64,000 nt of DNA, taken from NCBI RefSeq assembly GCF_025210165.1, contig NZ_JAOASI010000039.1, forward strand, positions 1 through 64,000, written 5' to 3'. The DNA comes from Tepidibacter sp. (GTDB lineage Bacteria; Bacillota; Clostridia; Peptostreptococcales; Peptostreptococcaceae). The stretch's first letter is position 1. Each line of letters begins with the position of its first letter. Under the pieces are notes generated by a model. That model did no database searches. It was not told the origin of the DNA and saw nothing but the letters and a program-made list of their open reading frames with translations. Made by a program: the position numbers and the translations under genes. Below are positions 1 to 8,742 of the stretch, piece after piece.

Positions 1-58
1 ACTTTTAGTTAACGTTTTACCATAAAACTTAGATTATGCTGTTAAAATATCCGTTAAG

Positions 59-95
59 AAAGTTCGTTGTCTGACCGTAGGGAGTTTAGAACTTT
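59..95. repeat. imperfect dyad in the gene-free left edge
   Basis: AAAGTTC at 59-65 is the inverse complement of GAACTTT at 89-95, enclosing a GC-richer loop. It lies in a stretch (1-259) where I see no coding frame, no tRNA and no riboswitch I can name. It may be a degraded repeat or part of a sequence that starts left of the window. Function unknown. Confidence 0.3.
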
Positions 96-259
96 TAGGA
101 TATTTTATAAGGCAGAATCTATAGTTTTATTAAAACGTTGACAAAGTAGCGTTATTTTAATGTGTATTATTTTGTGCCTAAGCACAAACCCTGAGTATAT
201 ATTCCCACTATATACACAATATATCAAATAATCCTAGATTATTCCATATAATTTTCTAT

Positions 260-296
260 AAAAAAGGACCTTGATGCATAACACACCAAAGCCCCA
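260..296 (-). terminator. Rho-independent terminator after the thiolase remnant
   Basis: Read on the minus strand, GGGGCTTTGGTG pairs with GCATCAAGGTCC (one bulge and some wobble pairs) and is followed by a run of T. It sits directly after the thiolase-tail stop codon, so the end of the former operon is preserved although its genes are decayed. Confidence 0.6.
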
Positions 297-304
297 AACT
301 AAAA

Positions 305-379
305 TTACCTTTTAACTACAACAGCAGTATCCATTCCACCACTAATGCACAAAGTAGCAAGCCCATAAGTAGAATCTCC
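305..379 (-). pseudogene. C-terminal remnant of an acetyl-CoA acetyltransferase (thiolase)
   Basis: The minus strand reads YGLATLCISGGMDTAVVVKR followed by TAA. Thiolases end in a very similar sequence (YGLATLCIGGG, then a short hydrophobic tail), so this is the last two dozen codons of such a gene. There is no start: the codon just upstream in frame is TAA, and only a few bases separate it from the stop of the truncated dehydrogenase. An AAGGAG motif at about 375-380 looks like the ribosome binding site of a gene that once followed the dehydrogenase. The arrangement suggests a deletion that joined the two ends of a longer lysine or butyrate fermentation operon. One residue of the conserved glycine triplet is Ser, which fits decay. 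Confidence 0.75.
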
Positions 380-387
380 TTATACAT

Positions 388-1008
388 TTAATCAACTAAA
401 TTTTTAAATATTGTTCTAAGTGTATCACACTCTCTTAAGTCCTCTAAAATTATATCATCATGTTTTTTTGTGTATCCATTACCTATTATCATCGTAACAT
501 CTTTACCTGCACCTTTTGCTCCAAGTGCTGCTTTTGCAAAGCTTGTTTCCATTGAGAAAAAGTAAACTATACCCTCATCTCTAACTGGTAATATACTAGA
601 TACTTCTGTACTCTCTGCATTTACACAATTAATACATATATCAACTTCTTTTCCATCGTTAACTCTTAATACTTCATTTAAAACCTGATTTGAGTTCTTC
701 GCATCTGCAACTATTATTTCATTACAAAAACCAGTATACTTAAGAATATCTTTACTTTTTTTATTTCTTACAAGTCCTATAACCTTTCCATCTTGACCAA
801 CAGCTTTTTTAGCTTCGTAGCAACAAAGTAATCCGGATTTTCCAGCAGCACCTAATATAAGTACTGTCTCTTTCTTTTTAGCTAATTTTCTAGTTTGTGT
901 AGCTGCTCCGCCAACATCAAGTGCAGCAAGAGCTAAAGTTTCCTCAATATCATTATATATTCTTTTAGACTCAACTGCTCTATTTGTTTCATTTTTATAT
1001 AACTTCAC
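388..1008 (-). pseudogene. kdd: truncated L-erythro-3,5-diaminohexanoate dehydrogenase (C-terminal NAD-binding part)
   Basis: The 206-residue frame matches the C-terminal two-thirds of 3,5-diaminohexanoate dehydrogenase, the NAD-dependent oxidative deamination step of anaerobic lysine fermentation. Visible landmarks are LAALDVGGAATQT, the dinucleotide-binding GAAGKSGLL, and GNGYTKKHDDIILEDLR near the end. As I recall the family, the full enzyme is roughly 340-350 residues, so the N-terminal portion is missing. The first 25 or so residues are Lys/Asn-rich and do not resemble the family. A GTG start preceded by GAGGGGG at good spacing means the stub may still be translated. With a thiolase tail immediately downstream, this looks like a collapsed lysine-degradation operon. 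Activity is unlikely without the missing half. Confidence 0.7.
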
Positions 1009-1071
1009 AGTTCATCCCCCTCAAAAAGTCTTTATTCATTAATAAATATGATTAAATGGCTATTTATATGC

Positions 1072-1116
1072 AAAAAAGATATGCCATCTATAAATATAGA
1101 TAGCATATCTTTTTTG
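1072..1116 (-). terminator. terminator after mgsA
   Basis: An inverted repeat (AAAAAAGATATGC ... GCATATCTTTTTT, slightly imperfect at the loop) lies immediately downstream of the mgsA stop on the minus strand and ends in a T run. It separates the envelope gene block from the decayed fermentation operon. Confidence 0.75.
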
Positions 1117-1117
1117 A

Positions 1118-1528
1118 TTATTTAAACATATTTGTTTTTCTTACACTTCTCCAGTCCAAGTCTCCTCTTTCAATAGCCTTTATAAATATCTCAGCACTTG
1201 CCAAATTAGTAGCGACAGGGACATAATGTACATCACACAGTCTTATTAAAGCTTGTATATCTGGCTCATGAGGTTGAGATTCCAGTGCATCTCTTAAGAA
1301 TATAACTAAATCCATATCTTCTTCTGCAATTTTTGCACCTATTTGTTGATCTCCCCCTAGAGGACCAGACAAAAACCTATTTACATTAAGTCCAGATCCT
1401 TCTTTGATTCTAAGTCCTGTAGTTCCTGTAGCATATAAATTGTGTTTTTCTAATATATGTTTATATGCTATTGTAAAATTAACCATAGTTTCTTTTTTTC
1501 TATCATGAGCTATTAAAGCTATATTCAT
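1118..1528 (-). CDS. mgsA: methylglyoxal synthase
   Basis: This 136-residue protein converts dihydroxyacetone phosphate to methylglyoxal and phosphate, a bypass of lower glycolysis when phosphate is short. The family signature is complete: N-terminal [12 protein letters not shown], a central [21 protein letters not shown] for phosphate binding, and DLVIFLRD carrying the catalytic Asp. Length is normal for the family. A GGGAAG ribosome binding site precedes the ATG. It is the last gene of the minus-strand envelope block, 15 bp after rodA, and is followed by a strong terminator, so it is probably cotranscribed with rodA. A glyoxalase-fold protein at 19.6 kb could act on the product, although that link is inference. 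Confidence 0.95.
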   Translation of the reverse strand: MNIALIAHDRKKETMVNFTIAYKHILEKHNLYATGTTGLRIKEGSGLNVNRFLSGPLGGDQQIGAKIAEEDMDLVIFLRDALESQPHEPDIQALIRLCDVHYVPVATNLASAEIFIKAIERGDLDWRSVRKTNMFK

Positions 1529-1543
1529 ATATATACACTTCCC

Positions 1544-2662
1544 TTAAAAGTTTATCTTTTTTCTTCTCATAGATACATTTAATACTATGCCAAGAGCCAT
1601 CATACTAGTAACCAAAGAACTTCCACCATAACTAACAAAGGGAAGTGTAACCCCAGTAACAGGCATAAGCCCTATAGCCATTCCTATATTTTGAACAATT
1701 TGATACAAGAACATAAATAATACACCTATTGTTATTAAAGTTCCATAAAAATCCTTTGCATTTTGTGCTATCTTAAGTATTCTATTTAAAAATAAGCAAA
1801 ATAGCAATGCTAATATTACTCCACCAATCAAGCCTAGTTCTTCTCCCAATACAGCAAATATAAAATCTGTTTCCTGTACAGGAAGGAAATTATATTGATT
1901 TTGAGTTCCTTTAAAAAGTCCTTTTCCAAATATCTTTCCAGACCCTATAGCTACCATAGATTGAATAACCTGATAATTACCAGGAAATTTAGGATCACCA
2001 GGATGCAGAAAAGCATCTATTCTAAGTCTTTGATGTGGTTTCAAAAAATTATATATTATAGGTACAGATATTATAGCAGTAATAAAGGTATACCCTATTA
2101 TTTTATAATTAATCCCACAAATAAATGCCATACCAAATATTATAGATATGAAAACTATTGAAGTTCCTAGATCTGGCTGTATTAAAATCAATAAAAGTAG
2201 TGGTGCAGCGTATGCCACTATAGGCAACAAATCCTTAAATGTATTTAGCTTATCTTTTTTATTTTCCATAAACTTAGCAAAGCTTATTATAAATCCTAGC
2301 TTAACTATTTCTGATGTTTGAATATTTATTGGTCCTAATTTAATCCACGAATTAGCCCCTGCAATTTTTACTCCTAAACCAGGAATATAAACCGCCAATA
2401 ACAAAAATACATTTAATCCATATATATATTTATGATATTTTCCTATCTTATTATAGTCAAATAATAGCATAATAGCTATTATTATCAAGCCTATAGCAAA
2501 CGATATAATTTGAACAGTAAACTGTTTAAAACTTCCAGAATCATTAACATGTGTTGCACTACTTATAATAACCATTCCTATTGAAAATATCGCTATTACA
2601 GTTGTAACCAATATCCAATCAATATCCTTAAACATCTTTAATTCTATCTTCAACATCATCAC
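1544..2662 (-). CDS. rodA: RodA-type peptidoglycan polymerase (SEDS family)
   Basis: A polytopic membrane protein of about 372 residues with roughly ten hydrophobic segments and the SEDS-family signatures: ANSWIKLGPINIQTSEIVK in the first half, GDPKFPGNYQVIQSMVAIGSG in the large extracellular loop, and PVTGVTLPFVSYGGSS near the C-terminus. SEDS proteins polymerise glycan strands from lipid II together with a class B penicillin-binding protein. The partner is probably the mrdA product at 4.5-7.3 kb, so RodA is a better call than FtsW or SpoVE, which share these motifs. Several in-frame candidates (GTG, ATG, ATG, TTG) follow AGGTG closely, so the exact start is uncertain by a few codons. A terminator separates it from minE upstream. 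Confidence 0.9.
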   Translation of the reverse strand: MMMLKIELKMFKDIDWILVTTVIAIFSIGMVIISSATHVNDSGSFKQFTVQIISFAIGLIIIAIMLLFDYNKIGKYHKYIYGLNVFLLLAVYIPGLGVKIAGANSWIKLGPINIQTSEIVKLGFIISFAKFMENKKDKLNTFKDLLPIVAYAAPLLLLILIQPDLGTSIVFISIIFGMAFICGINYKIIGYTFITAIISVPIIYNFLKPHQRLRIDAFLHPGDPKFPGNYQVIQSMVAIGSGKIFGKGLFKGTQNQYNFLPVQETDFIFAVLGEELGLIGGVILALLFCLFLNRILKIAQNAKDFYGTLITIGVLFMFLYQIVQNIGMAIGLMPVTGVTLPFVSYGGSSLVTSMMALGIVLNVSMRRKKINF

Positions 2663-2678
2663 CTACTTCAAAATTAAA

Positions 2679-2719
2679 ATATTATTGGGAAATCCTATAA
2701 GGATTTCCCAATAATATTT
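2679..2719 (-). terminator. terminator between minE and rodA
   Basis: Near-perfect inverted repeat: AAATATTATTGGGAAATCC and its complement around a 5-base loop, with T-rich flanks. It begins at the minE stop codon. It implies that minCDE and rodA-mgsA are at least partly separate transcription units although all lie on the same strand. Confidence 0.8.
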
Positions 2720-3004
2720 TTATCTTATTCCTTCTTTTACTTTTCTTATAGGTATGTTTGCAACAAGCGCAGACATAGGAGCATCATCATCTGAGCTTCT
2801 AGTTTTTGCAACTCGAACATCTAATCCGCTTTCGTCGATTTCTATATATTCAGATATAACATTTATGATGTCTCCTTTTATCATATCTAGAAATTTGGAA
2901 GAACAATCTACTCTATCATGAACAAGAACTAATTTAAGCCTTTCTTTGGCTACATTCTTGCTAGTCTTAGATTCATTTCCAAACATCTTAAATAAATCTA
3001 ACAA
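2720..3004 (-). CDS. minE: cell division topological specificity factor MinE
   Basis: The 94-residue protein has the two expected parts: an N-terminal MinD-activating helix and a C-terminal topological specificity domain (KGDIINVISEYIEID, then VANIPI). It stimulates MinD ATPase and drives pole-to-pole oscillation of MinCD, keeping the Z ring at midcell. It starts with TTG after GGGGGG. It lies 11 bp downstream of minD, as in other Clostridia that use a MinE system, whereas Bacillus uses DivIVA. Length is typical. Confidence 0.93.
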   Translation of the reverse strand: MLDLFKMFGNESKTSKNVAKERLKLVLVHDRVDCSSKFLDMIKGDIINVISEYIEIDESGLDVRVAKTRSSDDDAPMSALVANIPIRKVKEGIR

Positions 3005-3015
3005 AGCTTCCCCCC

Positions 3016-3813
3016 CTATCTAGCAATACCAAATATTTTTTTTACTTTATCCATAAAAGAACCTTGTGTTTCCATACTTAAAAATGGAACTTGCTCTCCC
3101 ATTATTCTTTGACAAACATTTCTATAAGCTTGTCCGGCTAATGATTTAGGATCAGTAACAGCAGGTTCTCCCTTGTTAGTAGATATTATAACACTTTCAT
3201 CATCAGGAATAACTCCTAATAAATCTATAGCTAATATATCTATTATATCTTCCATATCCATCATATCTCCACGCTTAACCATCTCAAGTCTTATTCTATT
3301 GATTATTAACTCTGGATCATGTATTTCATTAGCCTCTAAAAGCCCTATTATTCTGTCTGCATCTCTAACAGCAGAAACTTCAGGAGTTGTAACTACCAAT
3401 GCTCTATCTGCTCCAGCTATAGCATTTTTAAATCCTTGCTCAATTCCCGCTGGACAATCAATTAATGCATAGTCAAATGACTCTTTTAATGAATCACACA
3501 GCTTCTTCATCTGCTCTGGAGTTATAGCATTTTTATCCCTAGTTTGAGCAGCAGGTAACAGATATAAGTTTTCGAATCTCTTATCCTTTATAAGTGCTTG
3601 CTTTAATCTACAAGTACCTTCAACTACATCAACAATATCATAAACTATTCTATTTTCAAGACCCATTACAACATCTAAATTTCTAAGACCAATATCAGCA
3701 TCAACTACTACGGTTTTTTTACCAGAAAGACTAAGAGCCGTTCCTAAGTTGGCACTAGTGGTAGTTTTACCAACTCCACCTTTACCCGATGTAATTACAA
3801 TAACTTCACCCAC
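3016..3813 (-). CDS. minD: septum site-determining ATPase MinD
   Basis: ParA/MinD-family ATPase of 265 residues. The deviant Walker A motif SGKGGVGKTT is at residues 9-18, the switch region around residue 40 reads VVDADIGLRNLDVVMGLE, and DCPAGIEQGF is Walker B-like. The C-terminal amphipathic helix (SFMDKVKKIFGIAR) anchors the ATP dimer to the membrane. MinD recruits MinC to block FtsZ assembly away from midcell and is released by MinE. GTG start after GGGGGTAG. It is the middle gene of minCDE. Confidence 0.96.
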   Translation of the reverse strand: MGEVIVITSGKGGVGKTTTSANLGTALSLSGKKTVVVDADIGLRNLDVVMGLENRIVYDIVDVVEGTCRLKQALIKDKRFENLYLLPAAQTRDKNAITPEQMKKLCDSLKESFDYALIDCPAGIEQGFKNAIAGADRALVVTTPEVSAVRDADRIIGLLEANEIHDPELIINRIRLEMVKRGDMMDMEDIIDILAIDLLGVIPDDESVIISTNKGEPAVTDPKSLAGQAYRNVCQRIMGEQVPFLSMETQGSFMDKVKKIFGIAR

Positions 3814-3840
3814 AATACTACCCCCATTCGTGCATATTAA

Positions 3841-4485
3841 CTATCTTCTATTCAAATATGGCTCTATTACTATACAATTATCCTTTATAAAGGCTATTTC
3901 AGGATAATTAGGTTTTTGAAATTCTTCATCAGGTGCTATAGATATTAAATTTTGAATCCTAAGCTGCATAGGGTTCAAATCATATGCAACAACAAAGGCA
4001 TCCTTATTCCCATTAGCTCCTGCATGAACAACTCCTCTTAGGCATCCCATTATAATGACATTACCATAAGCTACTATTTGAGCTCCTGGATTCACATCTC
4101 CTATAACAACTACATTTCCTTTAAATTCAATCTTCATCCCAGACCTTAAAGTTGTTTTTACAAATTTAGTTTGTCCTTCATATATTCCATCAAATACTAA
4201 TTCTTCTTTTACAAACTCTATTTGAAATTTACTACTTATAATTTCTTTAAGCTCTATTTGTTGAAAATCTGTAATTGTGTCACTGTTAATTGCAGCTATT
4301 TTTGCTCCTATGAAAAATTTGCCAGCACATTCAATTTTTTGTATTATTTCTTGTTTGACTTGTTCAAAATCATCACAATTTTTTATATTTATGACCAATC
4401 CTTTTTTGCTTCCTTTAAATTCTACATTATCTTTTTTAGAATTTTTTTTGTTTCCTTTAAATTCTATTACATCTCCTAAAGCCAT
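3841..4485 (-). CDS. minC: septum site-determining protein MinC
   Basis: FtsZ assembly inhibitor of 214 residues. The C-terminal half is the right-handed beta-helix MinC domain (SGMKIEFKGNVVVIGDVNPGAQIVA, abridged to GNVVVIGDVNPGAQI; then GVVHAGANGN), which binds MinD. The N-terminal half is the FtsZ-interacting domain. The first 30 residues hold a short internal duplication: IEFKGNKKNSKKDN is followed by VEFKGSKKG, which may be slippage in an A-rich sequence. The ribosome binding site GGAGG is well placed. It is the first gene of minCDE, about 60 bp after mrdA. Confidence 0.93.
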   Translation of the reverse strand: MALGDVIEFKGNKKNSKKDNVEFKGSKKGLVINIKNCDDFEQVKQEIIQKIECAGKFFIGAKIAAINSDTITDFQQIELKEIISSKFQIEFVKEELVFDGIYEGQTKFVKTTLRSGMKIEFKGNVVVIGDVNPGAQIVAYGNVIIMGCLRGVVHAGANGNKDAFVVAYDLNPMQLRIQNLISIAPDEEFQKPNYPEIAFIKDNCIVIEPYLNRR

Positions 4486-4544
4486 ATAATTTCCTCCAAA
4501 AGATTATATATTTATTATTCTTCAAAAACTATATAAATCCTTTT

Positions 4545-7340
4545 TTATCTTTTTAATTCTTCCTTTATGTTTAATTTTTCTTTAACCTCATAATCTTCTT
4601 CATTCTTTGTAAGTCCAAAATATTCAACCATTATATCCCTAGCTATAGGAGCTGCATAACCTCCGTGTCCTCCCTGGAATATAAGTGATACAACTGCTAT
4701 TTCAGGGTCATCATAAGGTGCAAACGATACAAACCAAGCAAAATTATCATAAGTATCCTTAAACCTATTTATCTCATCATAAGTAAGACGCGGATTAAGC
4801 TTATACAAAGCTTTCCTTATATAATAGTCATAGCTATATTTTTTGTTATCTTCCTTTTGATATTTATCGGCAAGATTTAGAGCTTGTTGAGTATCAACTC
4901 TATAGTCTTTCATATGAGAAAGTAAATATTCAACTTCATCAGCAGTTGGAATCCTACCACTTTTTTGTGCAGTACCAGTTTTTGCTCCAACTTTAACAGG
5001 AAATTGCCCAAAAACGCTTCTTGCAGTTCCCTGCTGAGTAACTCTTAGCATACCCTTTTTTATCTCTTCTAAATTTAAATCATCATTTAAAGGTATTCTT
5101 TCTCTTTTTATATCATCTTTATATATATCCATTTTATCATAAGACTCTATTTTATCAACTACCGTAACTTTATTTTTATAGCCCCCATTAACAAGTCCAG
5201 ATATATAATTTGCTATTTGAAGTGGTGTATATGCATTAGCTCCTTGACCTATAGATATATTAAACGTATCTCCTGTAGTCCATTTAGCTTGATTAAAATA
5301 ACTATACTTAATCAAATCAGCAACTTCTCCTACTTTATCTTCTTTTATCTTTAAATCCTCTAATCTCTTTAATAAAGTTCCTCTACTTGGATTTTCATTC
5401 ATCCAACTAAGTATTTCATCTATTCGTTTTTCATACTCACCTTTATTTTCACCATTTATATCATCAAAATAAGTTTTCAGTTTTCTATCAAGATCATATT
5501 TAAGAGATCTTTTAGTTGATTTAAACTTAGATTCTGGATTTGGAACCTTACCAGGAATTTCTTCTATTTCAATTCCAGTTCTTTCATCAAGTCCGAACAG
5601 CCTTGAATATCTAAGTACCTCATCTATGTTCATTTTTACAGGTAATGGTTTTTCTTTTGCATAATCATATCCAACACTTACACAGTAAAAATAATAGTTA
5701 CAAGACTGCTCTATTGCTTTATATAAATTTGTAGGTCCATGACTTCCTCTATGGTCATTCCATATCCAACATCCAAACGACTTATTTCCAAGCATTATAC
5801 GTCCCTTATCATATATTTGATATGTTGGATCTAATCCATTGTCTATAACAGCAAGCCCAGTTATCATCTTAAATACAGATCCTGGCTGAACCGATGTCAT
5901 TGTAGCTATATTATAAAGAGGTTTGGCTTCTAGTGGATTATTTTTATTTCGAGGAAGAAGTTTATTCATATCCTCACTTGTTATACCAGTTGCAAATAAA
6001 TTAGGATCATAATCTGGATAACTAGCCATAGCTAAAACTTCTCCAGTTTTAACATCAAGTGCAACAACAGCACCTGAAGTAGCATTATTATATATTTTTT
6101 TACTATCTCTTAATCTATAATTTCCCCAAGGACTTTCATAGGTTCCTCCAACTTGTATTGTTTTTAATACTTTTTCCAAAGAAGCTTCTGCAACTTTTTG
6201 TAAATCCTTATCTATTGTTAAATAAACAGTATCTCCAGCTTTAGGAGACTGTATATCTATATTCTTTATTAATCTTCCAGCCGAGTCGACTATAACCTTT
6301 TTAAATCCTTTTTCTCCGTGAAGCTTATCTTCAAACTTCTTTTCAATGCCTGTTTTTCCTATCATATCACTTATACTATATCCTTTGTCTATAGTATAAG
6401 TATCAATTTCTGCTTGTTGAGATATTTTACCTATTTGTCCAAGTATATGAGATGCTAGATTTTTATTTGGATAATATCTAATAGGCTCAGTCTCTATACT
6501 AATTCCTGTAAGTTCTATTGCAAGTTCTTCTATCTCTGCAACTGTTTCTTTTTTTACATCAATAGCAAGCTTTATAGGCTGATACTGTAAATATCCTTGA
6601 GATTTGAGTAAGTTTCTAAATAAAATTATTTTTCTAGCTTCATCATCATTTAAATCATCAGAAATATCAAAATACTCTTTTAACTTATCAAAAGTATCTT
6701 TTGCACTTATAGTCTCTTCTTTTATTCTATATTTATATAACCATTGGCTTTTTTTTACATTTTCTGCAAACTTCCATTCAGATACGTATATAGGAGGATA
6801 ATATCCATTTTGATTTAGCATCTTCTGCAAATCAAATTTACTTGTAGTATCATCAATACTAATAACACCTTCATCTGCTAATCTATTCACTAAAACATAA
6901 AAACTTTTTTGTGCATTATAACTTAAAGGAATTTCATTTTTAATTTTCCAATCTTCAATATTTTTATCATAAGTATAAATAAACTTTCCATTTTCCTTTA
7001 TTATAGGGAATTCATCTATATACTTTTCTCCGTTTTTCTCTAATACATTTATAACTTTTTTACCAACTTCGTTTGCACTAGCTTTTTCTATTTCATTTTT
7101 TAGAAGTTGAACAGTAAAAGATGCCCTATTTCCGGCAAGCAATCTTCCATATCTATCCCTTATTTCTCCTCTAGGGCTCTCTACTAGTATTTTCTTATAC
7201 ACTTTATTTTGAGCCTGCTCAAAATAATAATCACCTTTTATAATAGTCATATATCCTAACTTTAATATAATAATAGAAAATATAACAGCAAAAGCAACCC
7301 TTAAAACATCATATCTATCCTTAATTTTTTTATTTATCAT
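4545..7340 (-). CDS. mrdA: penicillin-binding protein 2 (class B transpeptidase)
   Basis: Class B PBP of 931 residues: a membrane anchor at about residues 14-34, a dimerisation/pedestal region beginning SPRGEIRDRYGRLLAGN, then the transpeptidase domain. The active-site motifs are all present: SVFK with catalytic Ser488, SCN at 546-548 and KTG at 787-789. It cross-links elongation-specific peptidoglycan and pairs with RodA and MreBCD. It is longer than most PBP2 proteins (often 600-720 residues). The extra length is a Lys/Asp/Glu-rich insert before SPRGEI's partner region (about 100-260) and others within the transpeptidase domain (about 600-690 and 800-870). The gene is 10 bp downstream of mreD, so one operon is likely. 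Confidence 0.95.
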   Translation of the reverse strand: MINKKIKDRYDVLRVAFAVIFSIIILKLGYMTIIKGDYYFEQAQNKVYKKILVESPRGEIRDRYGRLLAGNRASFTVQLLKNEIEKASANEVGKKVINVLEKNGEKYIDEFPIIKENGKFIYTYDKNIEDWKIKNEIPLSYNAQKSFYVLVNRLADEGVISIDDTTSKFDLQKMLNQNGYYPPIYVSEWKFAENVKKSQWLYKYRIKEETISAKDTFDKLKEYFDISDDLNDDEARKIILFRNLLKSQGYLQYQPIKLAIDVKKETVAEIEELAIELTGISIETEPIRYYPNKNLASHILGQIGKISQQAEIDTYTIDKGYSISDMIGKTGIEKKFEDKLHGEKGFKKVIVDSAGRLIKNIDIQSPKAGDTVYLTIDKDLQKVAEASLEKVLKTIQVGGTYESPWGNYRLRDSKKIYNNATSGAVVALDVKTGEVLAMASYPDYDPNLFATGITSEDMNKLLPRNKNNPLEAKPLYNIATMTSVQPGSVFKMITGLAVIDNGLDPTYQIYDKGRIMLGNKSFGCWIWNDHRGSHGPTNLYKAIEQSCNYYFYCVSVGYDYAKEKPLPVKMNIDEVLRYSRLFGLDERTGIEIEEIPGKVPNPESKFKSTKRSLKYDLDRKLKTYFDDINGENKGEYEKRIDEILSWMNENPSRGTLLKRLEDLKIKEDKVGEVADLIKYSYFNQAKWTTGDTFNISIGQGANAYTPLQIANYISGLVNGGYKNKVTVVDKIESYDKMDIYKDDIKRERIPLNDDLNLEEIKKGMLRVTQQGTARSVFGQFPVKVGAKTGTAQKSGRIPTADEVEYLLSHMKDYRVDTQQALNLADKYQKEDNKKYSYDYYIRKALYKLNPRLTYDEINRFKDTYDNFAWFVSFAPYDDPEIAVVSLIFQGGHGGYAAPIARDIMVEYFGLTKNEEDYEVKEKLNIKEELKR

Positions 7341-7350
7341 ATAATCACCA

Positions 7351-7839
7351 CTAAATATTATCTAATTTTTTTACAAAATCTATTAATGCTTTATATACAA
7401 TTAAAGCAAATAGCATATTTAATGCAGGTATAAAGACAAATCCTTTAATCAAAGAAAATAGTATCTTTTCACTTGCAAATGAGCTTTTTAATAAAAGGCA
7501 ATTTATAAGAGAATCAAATAAGGAAGAAAAAAATGTTAATATTAATATACTTGTAACACTCTCTTTGAATATTTTGTCCTTTAATATCCCATATAAATAT
7601 CCTATAATAAAGAATACAAGAGCATTTACACCTATAAATCTTCCAATTAATATGTCCTTTAAGATACCAAGTATTAACCCTATTAAAGCTCCATCATTTC
7701 TTTTAATAAATAAAGAGATAATACTTATATATATAATACATAAATTTAAGCTTATATTAAATATATCTATATAATTCACAATACTATTTTCTATAATTAT
7801 TATGAATATTCCTATTAAAATCAATATTATATTTCTCAT
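7351..7839 (-). CDS. mreD: rod shape-determining membrane protein MreD
   Basis: A very hydrophobic 162-residue protein with five or so membrane segments and few charged residues, lying between mreC and mrdA at 10-14 bp spacings. Sequence conservation in MreD is low, so the assignment rests mainly on hydropathy, length (family about 160-180) and its position in mreBCD-mrdA. A central DGALIGLILGILKDI resembles the family's GxxxGxxxDI region. It is a scaffold of the elongasome. Confidence 0.9.
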   Translation of the reverse strand: MRNIILILIGIFIIIIENSIVNYIDIFNISLNLCIIYISIISLFIKRNDGALIGLILGILKDILIGRFIGVNALVFFIIGYLYGILKDKIFKESVTSILILTFFSSLFDSLINCLLLKSSFASEKILFSLIKGFVFIPALNMLFALIVYKALIDFVKKLDNI

Positions 7840-7852
7840 AATTATTACCTCT

Positions 7853-8728
7853 TTATTCTACTATTCTAGGTCTTGTTATTAATACTTTGTCTATATGTTT
7901 GAAGTCTACATAAGGTTTTACCTTTACATATTTTAATAAATTATTTTTATCCTCTACAACCTTTTCTACCTCACCTAGAGGTATACCTTTTGGATATATT
8001 CCAATTCCAGAAGTTATTAGTATATCACCTGGAACAACCTCATATTTAATATCAAATAAATATCCTTTAAGGTATCCAGTAAAGTTTTCATTAGAATCCA
8101 TAGATATATTTTGACTTATAACCCCTGTGTATTCTCCTTTTCTTAAAACTTCAAAGCTAACAGCTGATTTATTGTTTAAAAGAGAAATTGCTTTACAATA
8201 GTTATTAGATACTTCATATACTTTTCCAACAAGACCGGTTCCAGATACCACTATACTATCTCTCATCACACCATCTTTTTTGCCAGCAGATATGGTAAAT
8301 GAATCATACCAATTTCCATCATTTTTGCTTATAACAGATGCACTTATGTAATTTTGATCATATCCTTCTGGTATGTAGTTTAAGGACTTTCTAAGACTTT
8401 GAAGTTCATTTAATTCATCTTTGCTTAAATCTATTTCTATTACTTTCTTTTTCAAATCATCATTCTCTTTTGAAAGTTGTTCTATCTTGTTCAAATTCTT
8501 TTTATAATTGATTATCCCTAAAACATTTTCGCTAGTTACACTAGAAACCTTATTCAAGCCTCTTTGTGCAGGGGTAATAATGTCAAGTACAGCACTTGGC
8601 AAATACTTATTATATCTTCCTTCTATTGATATCCCTATAATTACAAGTAGAGTGATAGTGATTAAACTAATCACTATCACTTCTTTATTTAGCTTGTTTT
8701 TGTTTTTATTTTTCTTTTTACTTCTCAC
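7853..8728 (-). CDS. mreC: rod shape-determining protein MreC
   Basis: Bitopic membrane protein of 291 residues: a Lys-rich cytoplasmic tail (KKKNKNKNK), one membrane helix at about 17-37, a coiled coil at about 75-110 (NLNKIEQLSKENDDLKKK), and the extracytoplasmic beta-domain with GLVGKVYEVSNNYCKAI and LITSGIGIYPKGIPLGEV. It bridges the MreB cytoskeleton to PBP2 in lateral wall synthesis. Length and layout are normal, and it lies between mreB and mreD. Confidence 0.94.
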   Translation of the reverse strand: MRSKKKNKNKNKLNKEVIVISLITITLLVIIGISIEGRYNKYLPSAVLDIITPAQRGLNKVSSVTSENVLGIINYKKNLNKIEQLSKENDDLKKKVIEIDLSKDELNELQSLRKSLNYIPEGYDQNYISASVISKNDGNWYDSFTISAGKKDGVMRDSIVVSGTGLVGKVYEVSNNYCKAISLLNNKSAVSFEVLRKGEYTGVISQNISMDSNENFTGYLKGYLFDIKYEVVPGDILITSGIGIYPKGIPLGEVEKVVEDKNNLLKYVKVKPYVDFKHIDKVLITRPRIVE

Positions 8729-8742
8729 GCAATCACCATCTT

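Noticed and set aside
1-259. lysine riboswitch upstream of the decayed operon
   Set aside because: The stretch lies downstream of the minus-strand genes, not upstream, and I do not see the L-box core. It is left as unexplained sequence with one dyad.
1895-2161. 88-residue plus-strand frame opposite rodA
   Set aside because: It is a composition shadow of a conserved membrane protein gene, without a ribosome binding site. The same applies to the other antisense frames opposite minD, minC, rnfE, rnfD, flotillin, polA, degS and the DUF4489-like genes.
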